Below, in pieces: positions 50,799 through 59,790 of a DNA stretch of 64,000 bases; position 1 is the first letter of the stretch, and every line of letters begins with the position of its first letter. The stretch is from contig NZ_CP064689.1 in the NCBI RefSeq assembly GCF_023100945.1, positions 7,794,001 to 7,858,000 on the forward strand, written 5' to 3'. The position numbers and the translations under genes are program-made. The notes under the pieces are model-generated. The model made no database searches and was not told where the DNA came from. It saw only the letters and a program-made list of their open reading frames with translations. This DNA is from Bradyrhizobium sp. 200. GTDB lineage: Bacteria; Pseudomonadota; Alphaproteobacteria; Rhizobiales; Xanthobacteraceae.

Positions 50799-53005
50799 AT
50801 GGATGAGCTTGTTCTGAGAGAGCAGATTGCCGATGAAACAGTGATGTCGCGGCGCGCCCTTCTTCAGGGCTCAGGTTTGCTGCTTGGTTTTGCGCTGACC
50901 GGTGCAAGTACGGAGTCCGTCTTCGCGGCGCCCGCTTCGCAGGTGAGCGAAAACGAGGTCACGGGTACCTTCGCGCCGAACGGATTTATACGGATCAATC
51001 CAACCGGCGCCGTGAACCTGATCATTCCGATGATCGAGATGGGACAGGGGGTTTACACGTCGCTCTCGATGCTTCTCGCTGAAGAACTGGAAGTGAAGCT
51101 TGACCAGATTCAGGCTCAGCATGCGCCGCCAAATCATGCGCTTTACGTCAACTCGATCATAGGCATTCAAAATACTGGTGGTTCCGCCTCTGTCCGGGCC
51201 TTCTGGACGCCGCTGCGTCAGGCGGGGGCAGTAGGTCGTAATCTGCTGATTGCGGCAGCCGCAAAGCGCTGGAATGTCGATCCAGTGACTTGCCGCGCCA
51301 AGGACGGCGTCGTGCTCGATACGTCAGGCTCGAAGCATCTGAGCTACGGTGAACTCGCGAAGGCCGCGGCGAAATTGCCTGTGCCGCCTGCGGCAAACGT
51401 CAAATTGAAGGATCCGAAGGATTTCACCCTGATCGGCACGCGTGCCAAGCGCGTGGATTCCCCGATCAAGGTCGATGGGCGCGCGCTCTACGGCATCGAT
51501 ACGCGACTGCCCGGAATGAAGGTTGCGGCGGTTGCTATTTCGCCGTGCTCGGCGGCAAAGCGAAAACGGTGGACGAGAAGGCCGCGCTGGCGGTAAAGGG
51601 CGTCCGGCAGTTGGTCAATATCGATGAAGCTGTTGTCGTGGTGGCCGATCACACGGGTGCGGCGAAGAAGGGGCTCGAGGCCGCCGCCATCACGTGGGAC
51701 GACGGGCCGAACGGCAAGGTCAGCAACGCCGATATCGTCAAGCAATTGGAGGAGGAATCCAAAAAGCCGGGCGTTGTTGCCCGTAACGTCGGTGATGTGG
51801 AGAAGGCACTTGCGGAGGCAGCGCAACGGGTTGACGTCATCTATCAAGTGCCCTTCCTGGCCCATGCGGCGATGGAGCCGATGAACTGCACCGTTCATCT
51901 GCAGAAGGATCGTTGCGACATTTGGGTCGGGACACAGGCGCCTACGATCACGCAGTCTCAGGTGGCCGAACTCACCGGCCTGCCAAAGGATGCGATCAAA
52001 ATTCACAATCATCTGATTGGCGGTGGCTTCGGCCGAAGGCTGGAACCTGATGGCACGATCCTCGCCGTCAAGATCGCCAAGTACGTCGATGGCCCGGTGA
52101 AGGTGATCTGGAGCCGGGAGGAAGACATCCAGCACGATATGTATCGGCCGTACTATCTCGATCGGCTGTCGGCCGGACTTGATGCGGCCGGCAAGCCGGT
52201 TGCCTGGACGCATCGGATCGCCGGCTCCTCAGTCATGGCTCGCTATTATCCCCCTTACTTCAAGGACGGATTGGACCCCGATGCCATAGAAGCGGCGGCC
52301 GAGCCGCCCTATGCGCTGCCCAATATCCACGTCGACTTTGTCCGGGTCGAGCCCTCTGGTGTCCGGACGTCTTGGTGGCGCGGTGTCGGACCGACTCACA
52401 ATGTTTTCGTGGTCGAAAGCTTCATGGATGAGCTCGCGCATGCCACGAAGCAGGATCCCGTCGCTTATCGCAAGGGATTGCTTGGCCACAATCCGCGAGC
52501 GCTTGCTGTTGTGTCGCTTGCTGCGGAAAAAGCGGGGTGGGGATCACCACTTCCCGCGCGGCATGGCCGCGGGATTTCGGTACAATTCGCATACGGAAGC
52601 TACACGTCGCAGGTCGCCGAGGTCGAAGTGGCGGCCGATGGCTCTGTCAAAGTCAAACGGATCGTCTGTGCGATTGATTGCGGCATGTACGTCAATCCCG
52701 ATACGATCGAAGCACAGGTTCAGGGTGGAACGCTTTTCGGGCTGACCGCTGCGCTCCATGGCTCGATCACCTTCAAGGATGGACGCGTCGAGCAAAGCAA
52801 TTTCGACAACTATCTGCCGATGCGTATCGACGAGGTGCCGGTGGTGGAGACGCACCTGATTAAGAACGCGGAAGCTCCAGGTGGCATTGGTGAAGCTCCG
52901 ACGGCTGTTGTCAGCGCCGCCGTGACCAATGCGATCTTCGCGGCTACCGGATATCGCGTTCGGACGCTGCCGATCGATACGGATTCACTGAAGCCGTCGC
53001 CTTAG
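50799..53005 (+). pseudogene. iorB: Molybdopterin large subunit, isoquinoline 1-oxidoreductase-like (copy 1, frameshifted)
   Basis: The first frame (50799-51596) has a twin-arginine signal (MSRRALLQGSGLLLGFALTG) and the N-terminal domain. After VAVAIS-P near 51545 it leaves frame; the second frame resumes LGGKAKTVDEKAALAVKGVR and runs to 53005 with the cofactor motifs (GGGFGRRLEPDG, WWRGVGPTHNVFVVESFMDE, GGIGEAPTAVVSAAVTNAIF). Compared with the intact copy at 57229, a single T is missing (CGCCGTGCTC against CGCCTGTGCTC). The gene is therefore broken by one base. It may be recent or a sequencing error. Confidence 0.85.
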
Positions 53006-53053
53006 TCCTTACCGTTCACCCCGTGCGCGTACGCGGTGCTCGTCTCTGCCATA

Positions 53054-53119
53054 GGGTCTACAACGAGACCGTCCGCATGGAGCGATCGGCCACAAGCCTG
53101 CAATCTCGTTGTAGAACCC
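53054..53119. repeat. 66-bp inverted-repeat element
   Basis: GGGTCTACAACGAGA (53054-53068) and its near-perfect complement TCTCGTTGTAGAACCC (53104-53119) flank 35 bp. The 12-bp core arms TCTACAACGAGA match exactly. It lies 50 bp past the copy 1 stop and could be a transcript-end hairpin or a tiny mobile remnant. Copy 2 has a different hairpin there. Confidence 0.55.
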
Positions 53120-53239
53120 CGGCGGCACGCCCACCCGGCCGCCGTGATCAACGCCGGAAACTCCAGCTTCCGGCGATCCAACGGATGGGTCGGATCAAAC
53201 TAACGTAAAGTTAAGAACGAGAGCAAATAGGGGGCAACG

Positions 53240-54859
53240 TCAGGCCGCGTCGGCTTGCGCCGGAGCTCCGGAGATTCTCTTGAGATCCTCGACCAGCATC
53301 GCCGAGGCGTGGCGCGCGAGCGCCTGGGTCGGGGCGTTGGTGTTACCGCTGATGATGTTCGGCATGATCGAGGCGTCGATCACCCGGAGGCCGTCGATGC
53401 CGCGGACCCTGAGCCTTGCGTCAACCACCGCTCGCTCGTCCTGGCCCATCCGGCACGTGCCGACCGGGTGAAACATCGTCGTCACGGAACGCTTCACCCA
53501 TGCGCCGATCTCGGCGTCGGACTGGATTTGCGGGCCGGGATCGATCTCTTCAGTGATGACCGGCCCCAACGACTCCTGCGCCATGACCTTGCGGATCGCG
53601 TGCACCGATTCGACTGCGGCCCTCAGGTCTTCTTCCTCACCCATGAAGTTCGGGTTGATGAGGGGCATCGACGTCGGGTCGCTGTCGGCCAATCGCACCC
53701 AGCCGCGGCTCTTGGGCTGAAGCACCACGAGCTCGAAGGTGATGCCGGAGCGGTCGCCCGTCGGAGTGATTCCGTCCACCGCAATGATAGGCACGTGATA
53801 GCATTGAATCGTGGGTTCGGCGGTGAAGTCGGAGGGATTCCAATGGGAAACAGTCTCGATGCCGTTGCCCGACGCCGGGCCATCCTTCGTCACGAAATAG
53901 CGCAGGCCCGCTTGCACGGTGCCGAGGCCGTGCGCGGCGGCCTGATAGCCGAGATCGCCTTTCACGTAGGCACGGACCGACACGATCGCGTGGTCATGGA
54001 GATTTTCGCCCACCTCCGGAGAATCGACGATCACGGCGATGCCATGCTGGCGCAGCTGCTCGGCCGGTCCAATGCCCGAGTGCATGAGGATTGTCGGGCT
54101 ATGAACGGCCCCGGCCGACAGCACAACGTCGCCGGCCGTGATCGTCTCATTGTCCGTGAGCTCGACGCCGACAGCTCGCTTGTTTTCGATCAGAATCCGA
54201 GTGACGGTCTTGCCGGTGAGAAGAGTGACGCGGCCCGAGGCGAGGTGTGGACGCAGATAAGCGTCGACCGCGCTGCATCGCCGTTGGTTCCCGACCGTGG
54301 ACTGCACCGGCGAGACGCCGATCTGGCTCTTGCCATTATAGTCGGGATTATAGGCCAGCCCGTATTCCTGGAAGGCCTTGAGGCAGTATTGGTTCAGTTT
54401 GTTGATGCCCTTGGGCTGCTGAACCGCGAGACCGCCATTGATGCCGTGGTATTCGTCGTGGAAGGTGTCGTTGTTCTCCTGCGCGATGAAGACGGGCAGC
54501 AGGTCTTCATACGACCATCTGCCGGTGTCGCCGACCGCATCCTGCCATGCGGTGTAGTCGCGTGGCTGACCACGGACGTAGGCCATCGCATTGATCGAGG
54601 AGCCGCCACCGAGCACCTTGCCTGAGCGATAGGCTCGCTTGGTGCCGTGCTGGGGAACCGTCTCGTATTTCCAGACATGGCGGTCATGGGCCAGTATTTT
54701 GGCGAAGCCGGCAGGAATGTGGATCAACGGATCGCGATCCGTGTCGCCTGCTTCGATCAGCGCGATCGACGCATCGGTGTGTTCGGCGAGGTAACTCGCG
54801 ACGACGCAGCCGGCCGCGCCCGCCCCAACAATGACGATATCGTAGGCTTCCTCGGACAT
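53240..54859 (-). CDS. GMC oxidoreductase, choline dehydrogenase-like (copy 1)
   Basis: A 539-residue FAD enzyme: YDIVIVGAGAAGCVVASYLA (dinucleotide fold), GSGKVLGGGSSINAMAYVRG-like segment (VLGGGSSINAMAYVRGQ), NQRRCSAVDAYLRPHLASGR, VVLSAGAVHSPTILMHSGIG (family signature) and MFHPVGTCRMGQDERAVVDA with the catalytic His, then NTNAPTQALARHASAM. It oxidises an alcohol to an aldehyde. ATG 54859 begins the FAD fold. A partial second copy is at the right edge. It probably supplies or follows the aldehyde-type oxidation by the molybdoenzyme. Confidence 0.88.
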   Translation of the reverse strand: MSEEAYDIVIVGAGAAGCVVASYLAEHTDASIALIEAGDTDRDPLIHIPAGFAKILAHDRHVWKYETVPQHGTKRAYRSGKVLGGGSSINAMAYVRGQPRDYTAWQDAVGDTGRWSYEDLLPVFIAQENNDTFHDEYHGINGGLAVQQPKGINKLNQYCLKAFQEYGLAYNPDYNGKSQIGVSPVQSTVGNQRRCSAVDAYLRPHLASGRVTLLTGKTVTRILIENKRAVGVELTDNETITAGDVVLSAGAVHSPTILMHSGIGPAEQLRQHGIAVIVDSPEVGENLHDHAIVSVRAYVKGDLGYQAAAHGLGTVQAGLRYFVTKDGPASGNGIETVSHWNPSDFTAEPTIQCYHVPIIAVDGITPTGDRSGITFELVVLQPKSRGWVRLADSDPTSMPLINPNFMGEEEDLRAAVESVHAIRKVMAQESLGPVITEEIDPGPQIQSDAEIGAWVKRSVTTMFHPVGTCRMGQDERAVVDARLRVRGIDGLRVIDASIMPNIISGNTNAPTQALARHASAMLVEDLKRISGAPAQADAA

Positions 54860-55050
54860 CAGTGTGTTTCCTCTCTCGCGCCATCTGTATTGTTCAATCA
54901 ACGACTGAAGCTGGCGCAGCGTCATCGCGGTGCCGGATGCCGAGATTGATTGGACCAATTTTTGTAAAATGACGTCGCGCTGCCGGCGAGGGAAATGACC
55001 TCTCGCCATGGAGTCTATAGCCGATCGTTATTGGTGAGGCTGCGCGGCGT

Positions 55051-55220
55051 GATGCCGTCGCGGCCTGCGCACCTTGCCTCGAGTACGAATGGCGGTGAGA
55101 ACCGTCGCGGGCGCTATTCCCCGCTGCTATGGAAACCATACGTGCCGGCTATTGGAAAATTTCGTCCCGTGCGGCGATCAATAGCTATCCATGTCGCGGC
55201 TTTTATGGAGTAACGCCCAG
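55051..55220 (+). repeat. Shared upstream segment, copy B
   Basis: Partner of 50012-50181. Here it lies between the divergent GMC gene and the MFS gene. The conserved blocks have the same order and spacing, so the whole region was duplicated with the downstream genes. The rest of 54860-55276 has no gene. Confidence 0.6.
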
Positions 55221-55276
55221 CTGAACCCGCGACGGATATTACTCAATCGCCCGAAAGAAGAGGAAAGCGCCGCTGG

Positions 55277-56554
55277 ATGCAAAACGTGGCACCAGTGATC
55301 ACCGAGGCTCGCCGGGGCGGAAGGCGCCAGCTTGCTTTCATGTCCGCCGTGGTGTCACTGGTGGCCTCTTTCGCCGCGGCGGCCGCTCCGATCCCACTTT
55401 ACAACATCTACCGGGCGGAGGACGGGTTCACCAACGCCGGCATCTCAATGGCCGTCGTCGCCTACGCTGTCGGCACCATTGCCGCACTGTTGGTGCTGGG
55501 ACGACTGTCCAATCATCTGGGCCGCCGGCTCACCGCGATCACTAGCCTCGGCCTGCTCCTGCTGGGCTGTCTGCTGTTGCTGAGTGTGCACGACATCGAC
55601 ACCCTGCTGGCCGGTCGGCTCCTGGTGGGCGTCGGTACCGGGTTGGCCAGTAGCAGCCTGACCTCCTACATCGTCGATGCCGCACCCAGCAGACCAGAAT
55701 GGTTGGCGTCCGCCGCGTCCAGCCAAGGACCGATGCTCGGCCTCACCGTCGGCGCCATCGCCTCCGGCGCTCTGGTCCAGTTCGGTCCCTGGGCACGCGT
55801 CCTCATCTACCTGGTCTGCGTCGGCTTCTTATTACTGTCTGCCGCACTCATCGCCATCAGCCCGGAAACAGCAAACCCGATGCCGGGTGCTTGGCGATCG
55901 CTGTTACCCAGGGTCAGCGTACCGGCCCGGGTCAGGCATTTGCTCCCTGTCGCGGCGGCGGTGTTCCTCGCCACTTGGGCGACCGGAGCCTTCTATCAAG
56001 CGTTCGTCCCTGCGCTTGTCGAAGATCAACTCCACACACGCGGCCCGCTCATCCTCGGACTGGTGTTCGCCGCCTATATGGCCCCCAGCGTTCTCGGCGC
56101 CCCCATCGGCGGCCGGTTCACATCCGCGGCAGCCCAACGTCTCGGCATGATCATCTTTCTGGCCGGAATGATCGGCATCATCACAGCGATCAACGCCGGC
56201 GCACTGGTGTTGTTCATCATGGCAACCATCGTCGCCGGCGCCGGCCAAGGCATCGCTATCAGCGCGGCCACCCGTGGTCTGCTGCACGGCAGCGCCCTCG
56301 CCGACCGGGCACCGATCTTCAGTGCGATCTACCTCCTCTGCTACAGCGGCGCCACCTTCCCCAGCCTCATCTCCGGCAAACTCTCGAACACCTTTTCGCT
56401 ACCTCAGATCGCCTTCGGATACGGAGTACTTGCCCTCGTCGCCACAGTGTTCACTGTCTTCGGCGCACGCAACCCGCAGACCGACACGACGGGAAACAGT
56501 ACCTGCGACACCTCGAATGCCACCGGTTCACCATTGCAGGGAACAGTGTCATGA
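55277..56554 (+). CDS. MFS transporter
   Basis: A 425-residue major facilitator with twelve hydrophobic segments, the loop 2-3 motif GRLSNHLGRRL and the TM5-like GTGLASSSLTSYIVDAAPSR stretch. The first helices include MSAVVSLVASFAAAAAPIPL. It probably exports or imports the module's substrate. It is inserted between the shared upstream segment and the copy 2 oxidoreductase genes; copy 1 lacks it. The codon use (many CTC, ACC, GCC) reads as more actinobacterial than its neighbours, which suggests transfer. This is an impression, not a calculation. Confidence 0.85.
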   Translation: MQNVAPVITEARRGGRRQLAFMSAVVSLVASFAAAAAPIPLYNIYRAEDGFTNAGISMAVVAYAVGTIAALLVLGRLSNHLGRRLTAITSLGLLLLGCLLLLSVHDIDTLLAGRLLVGVGTGLASSSLTSYIVDAAPSRPEWLASAASSQGPMLGLTVGAIASGALVQFGPWARVLIYLVCVGFLLLSAALIAISPETANPMPGAWRSLLPRVSVPARVRHLLPVAAAVFLATWATGAFYQAFVPALVEDQLHTRGPLILGLVFAAYMAPSVLGAPIGGRFTSAAAQRLGMIIFLAGMIGIITAINAGALVLFIMATIVAGAGQGIAISAATRGLLHGSALADRAPIFSAIYLLCYSGATFPSLISGKLSNTFSLPQIAFGYGVLALVATVFTVFGARNPQTDTTGNSTCDTSNATGSPLQGTVS

Positions 56555-56784
56555 GAATCGTCGGTGTCTTTGGCGTTGCCCCATCAGGATCGTTTGTGAT
56601 CGGGAACGTCACCGCCTACGGGCGAGACAAATGGTCGAGCGACGGCCGGGAAAGACGATCGTCCACGTTTGCCCCTGAGCGCGACACGCCCATTGATTCA
56701 CACTGGTGGCCTGCGTTGTCCGGGTCGGCCGGCTCCGTCTTATCAACCCTAGCCACCGAGAGGCGCCCATGGCTTTCACGTTGA
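56551..56784 (+). other. Possible gene remnant after the MFS gene
   Basis: An ATG overlapping the MFS stop (ATGA) opens a frame starting MRIVGVFGVAPSGSFVIGNV, which runs into the start of iorA copy 2 and loses resemblance to anything. It may be the truncated next gene of the operon from which the MFS gene came. Evidence is thin. Confidence 0.25.
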
Positions 56785-57224
56785 AGATCAACGGCACACC
56801 CCATAAGGTCGATGTCGACGGCGACATCCCGCTGCTGTGGGTGCTGCGCGACGTACTGGGTATGACCGGGACCAAGTTTGGTTGCGGTCAGGCGCTGTGC
56901 GGTGCGTGCACCGTGCATCTTGACGGCCAGCCGGTCCGCTCCTGCCAGACGCCGGTCGAGAGCGTCGGCGGCAACGCTATCACCACGATCGAGGCGATCG
57001 GCAAGACGCCGCAGGGCGCGGCCTTGCAGAAGGCCTGGCTGGATCTGGAGGTGGTGCAGTGCGGCTACTGCCAGTCCGGCCAGATCATGTCGGCGGCAGC
57101 TCTCCTGAAGGACAAGCCGAAGCCGACGGATGATGACATCGACGCCGCCATGTCGGGCAATGTCTGCCGATGCGGCACCTATCAGCGCATCCGCGCCGCG
57201 ATCAAACACGCTGCGGGAGTTTGA
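56769..57224 (+). CDS. iorA: 2Fe-2S small subunit, isoquinoline 1-oxidoreductase-like (copy 2)
   Basis: A 151-residue paralogue of the protein at 50339: [40 protein letters not shown] and [20 protein letters not shown]. All eight cluster Cys are present. Only a few residues differ (Asp for Gly after HL, Lys for Arg in GKTPQ). ATG 56769 follows a GAGGCG site. The intact large subunit starts five bases after its stop. Confidence 0.86.
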   Translation: MAFTLKINGTPHKVDVDGDIPLLWVLRDVLGMTGTKFGCGQALCGACTVHLDGQPVRSCQTPVESVGGNAITTIEAIGKTPQGAALQKAWLDLEVVQCGYCQSGQIMSAAALLKDKPKPTDDDIDAAMSGNVCRCGTYQRIRAAIKHAAGV

Positions 57225-57228
57225 GATC

Positions 57229-59433
57229 ATGGATAGGCTTATTCCGAGAGAGCAAATTGCCGATGGAGCAGCGGTGTCCCGGCGCGCCTTTCTTCAGGGC
57301 TCCGGTTTGCTGCTTGGTTTTGCGCTGACCGGTGCAAGCACGGAGTCCGTTTTCGCGGCGCCGGCTTCGCGGGTAGTCGAAAACGAGGTCACGGGCACTT
57401 TCGCGCCGAACGGATTCATACGGATCAATCCGACCGGCGCCGTGACCCTGGTCATGCCGATGGCCGAGATGGGACAGGGAGTTTACACGTCGCTCTCGAT
57501 GCTTCTCGCCGAAGAACTGGAAGTGAAGCTTGACCAGATTCAGGTCCAGCATGCGCCGGCAAATGATGCGCTTTACGCCAACCAGTTCCTCCAGATTCAA
57601 ACCACAGGTGCTTCCTCCTCTGTACGTGCCTTTTGGACACCGCTGCGTCAGGCAGGTGCCGTCGGTCGCAACATGCTGATTGCGGCTGCTGCCAAGCGGT
57701 GGGGTGTCGATCCGGCCACTTGCCATGCAAAAAACGGCGTCGTGTTCAATGCGTCAGGCTCGAAGCATCTGAGCTACGGCGAACTTGCGGAGGCCGCGGC
57801 GAAATTGCCTGTGCCGCTTGCGGCAAACATCAAATTGAAGGATCCAAAGGATTTCACCCTGGTCGGCACCCGTGCCAAGCGCGTGGATTCAGCAATTAAG
57901 GTCGATGGGCGCGTGCTCTACGGCATTGACGCACGAGTGCCGGGTATGAGGGTTGCGGCGGTTGCTATTTCGCCTGTGCTCGGTGGCAAGGCGAAAACGG
58001 TGGACGAGAAGGCTGCGCTCGCGGTGAAGGGCGTCCGGCAGGTGGTCAATATCGATGAAGCTGTTGCCGTGGTGGCGGATCACATGGGCGCAGCGAAGAA
58101 GGGGCTCGAGGCCGCCGCCATCACGTGGGACGACGGGCCGAACGGCAAGATCAGTAACGCCGATATCGTCAAGCAACTGGAAGAAGAATCGAAGAAGCCG
58201 GGCGTGGTTGGCCGTAACGAAGGCGATGTAGGGAAGGCTCTTGCGGAGGCGGCGCAACGGCTTGACGCCATCTATCAGGTGCCCTTCCTGGCCCATGCGG
58301 CGATGGAGCCGATGAACTGCACCGTTCATCTGCAGAAGGATCGTTGCGACATCTGGGTCGGGACACAGGCGCCTACGCTCACGCAGTCTCAGGTGGCCGA
58401 ACTCACCGGCCTGCCAAAGGATGCGATCAACATTCACAATCATCTGATTGGCGGTGGCTTCGGCCGAAGGCTGGAACCCGATGGCTCGGTCCTCGCCGTC
58501 AAGATCGCCAAGCACGTCGACGGTCCGGTGAAGGTGATCTGGAGTCGGGAGGAAGACATCCAGCACGATATGTATCGGCCGTACTATCTCGATCGGCTGT
58601 CGGCCGGACTTGATGCGGCCGGCAAGCCGGTTGCCTGGACGCATCGGATAGCTGGCTCCTCAGTCACTGCTCGTTATATTCCTCACTGGTATAAGGATGG
58701 ATTGGACCCCGATGCCGTAGAAGCGGCGGCCGGGCCTTATGCGCTGCCCAATATCCACGTCGACTTTGTCCGGGTCGAGCCCCCTGGCGTCCGGACAGCT
58801 TTCTGGCGCGGCGTCGGACCGACTCACAATGTTTTCGTGGTCGAAAGCTTCATGGATGAGCTCGCGCATGCCGCGAAGCAGGATCCTGTTGCCTACCGCA
58901 AGGGATTGCTCAGTCACGATCCGCGAGCGCTCGCTGTTCTGTCGCTTGCGGCGGAAAAGGCCGGGTGGGGATCACAACTTCCCGCGCGGCATGGCCGCGG
59001 GGTTTCGGTCCAATTCGCGTTCGGAAGTTATTTGTCGGCCGTCGCCGAGGTCGAAGTGGCGGCCGATGGCTCTGTCAAAGTCAAGCGCATCGTCTGTGCG
59101 GTTGATTGCGGCATGTACATCAATCCCGATACGATCGAAGCACAGGTTCAGGGTGGAACGCTTTTCGGGCTGACCGCCGCGCTCCATGGCTCGATCACCT
59201 TCAAGGATGGACGCGTCGAGCAGAGCAATTTCGACAGCTACCTGCCGATGCGTATCGACGAGGTGCCAGTGGTGGAGACGCACTTGATTAAGAACGCGGA
59301 AGCTCCAGGTGGCATTGGTGAAGCTCCGACAGCCATTGTCAGTGCTGCGGTGACCAATGCGATCTTCGCCGCGACCGGCAAGCGTCTGCGCCGCCTGCCG
59401 ATCGATACAAATTCACTGAAGTCGTCGTCTTAG
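57229..59433 (+). CDS. iorB: Molybdopterin large subunit, isoquinoline 1-oxidoreductase-like (copy 2, intact)
   Basis: A 734-residue xanthine-dehydrogenase-family large subunit. It begins with a twin-arginine signal (AVSRRAFLQGSGLLLGFALT), unlike cytoplasmic xanthine dehydrogenases, so it acts in the periplasm. Cofactor motifs: VLMPMAEMGQGVYTSLSMLL-like (MPMAEMGQGVYTSLSM), GGGFGRRLEPDG, FWRGVGPTHNVFVVESFMDE, and the catalytic Glu in GGIGEAPTAIVSAAVTNAIF. It hydroxylates a heterocycle or oxidises an aldehyde. The exact substrate is unknown. Confidence 0.87.
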   Translation: MDRLIPREQIADGAAVSRRAFLQGSGLLLGFALTGASTESVFAAPASRVVENEVTGTFAPNGFIRINPTGAVTLVMPMAEMGQGVYTSLSMLLAEELEVKLDQIQVQHAPANDALYANQFLQIQTTGASSSVRAFWTPLRQAGAVGRNMLIAAAAKRWGVDPATCHAKNGVVFNASGSKHLSYGELAEAAAKLPVPLAANIKLKDPKDFTLVGTRAKRVDSAIKVDGRVLYGIDARVPGMRVAAVAISPVLGGKAKTVDEKAALAVKGVRQVVNIDEAVAVVADHMGAAKKGLEAAAITWDDGPNGKISNADIVKQLEEESKKPGVVGRNEGDVGKALAEAAQRLDAIYQVPFLAHAAMEPMNCTVHLQKDRCDIWVGTQAPTLTQSQVAELTGLPKDAINIHNHLIGGGFGRRLEPDGSVLAVKIAKHVDGPVKVIWSREEDIQHDMYRPYYLDRLSAGLDAAGKPVAWTHRIAGSSVTARYIPHWYKDGLDPDAVEAAAGPYALPNIHVDFVRVEPPGVRTAFWRGVGPTHNVFVVESFMDELAHAAKQDPVAYRKGLLSHDPRALAVLSLAAEKAGWGSQLPARHGRGVSVQFAFGSYLSAVAEVEVAADGSVKVKRIVCAVDCGMYINPDTIEAQVQGGTLFGLTAALHGSITFKDGRVEQSNFDSYLPMRIDEVPVVETHLIKNAEAPGGIGEAPTAIVSAAVTNAIFAATGKRLRRLPIDTNSLKSSS

Positions 59434-59440
59434 TCCTTGC

Positions 59441-59478
59441 CCGTCATCCCGCGCGCGTCGAAGCGCGCGGGATGACGG
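59441..59478. terminator. Strong hairpin after iorB copy 2
   Basis: A perfect 16-bp inverted repeat (CCGTCATCCCGCGCGC and complement) with a GTCGAA loop. Flanking TAGTCC and GGGACTA can extend it. It has no T-run, so it may work with Rho or as a 3' end stabiliser. It adjoins a truncated hydrolase gene. Confidence 0.65.
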
Positions 59479-59504
59479 TCCGGGACTAAAGCCCCCGAGC
59501 ATAA

Positions 59505-59601
59505 CGACTATGGGAGTATTCGCGTTCTCCGCTCGGAAGAAGTCACCTCTCAGAAGGACGCCGTCTCGGGTTGCAAACTCGATCCGCTTCGAAGCTGTCA
59601 C
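59505..59601 (-). pseudogene. Alpha/beta hydrolase, N-terminal remnant
   Basis: A GTG at 59601 with a GGGGAG site opens a frame reading SKRIEFATRDGVLLRGDFFR and AENANTPIVVML, the N-terminal strand pair of dienelactone-hydrolase-like enzymes. It ends within about 32 codons at the hairpin 59441-59478. The catalytic part is gone. It was probably cut when the copy 2 module was placed beside it. Confidence 0.6.
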
Positions 59602-59790
59602 GTGGGCTCCCCGGGTAGTGCCGGCAACCGAGCTACGGCCTGGTCCGTTCAGGGGCCTGATTTCGTCTAATGACAAGAGACGAAGTTCAGTGGTACGAAC
59701 GAGCACGGCGACGCCCTCGCTGATCGTTTGAGAACAGGCTTCGGAGCACTATCGGCACCGGTAGCCAGGCAGTAAAGGGCCACTACAGTC

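Noticed and set aside
53255..54625. 456-codon plus-strand frame
   Set aside because: Antisense to the GMC oxidoreductase; the translation has no family features.
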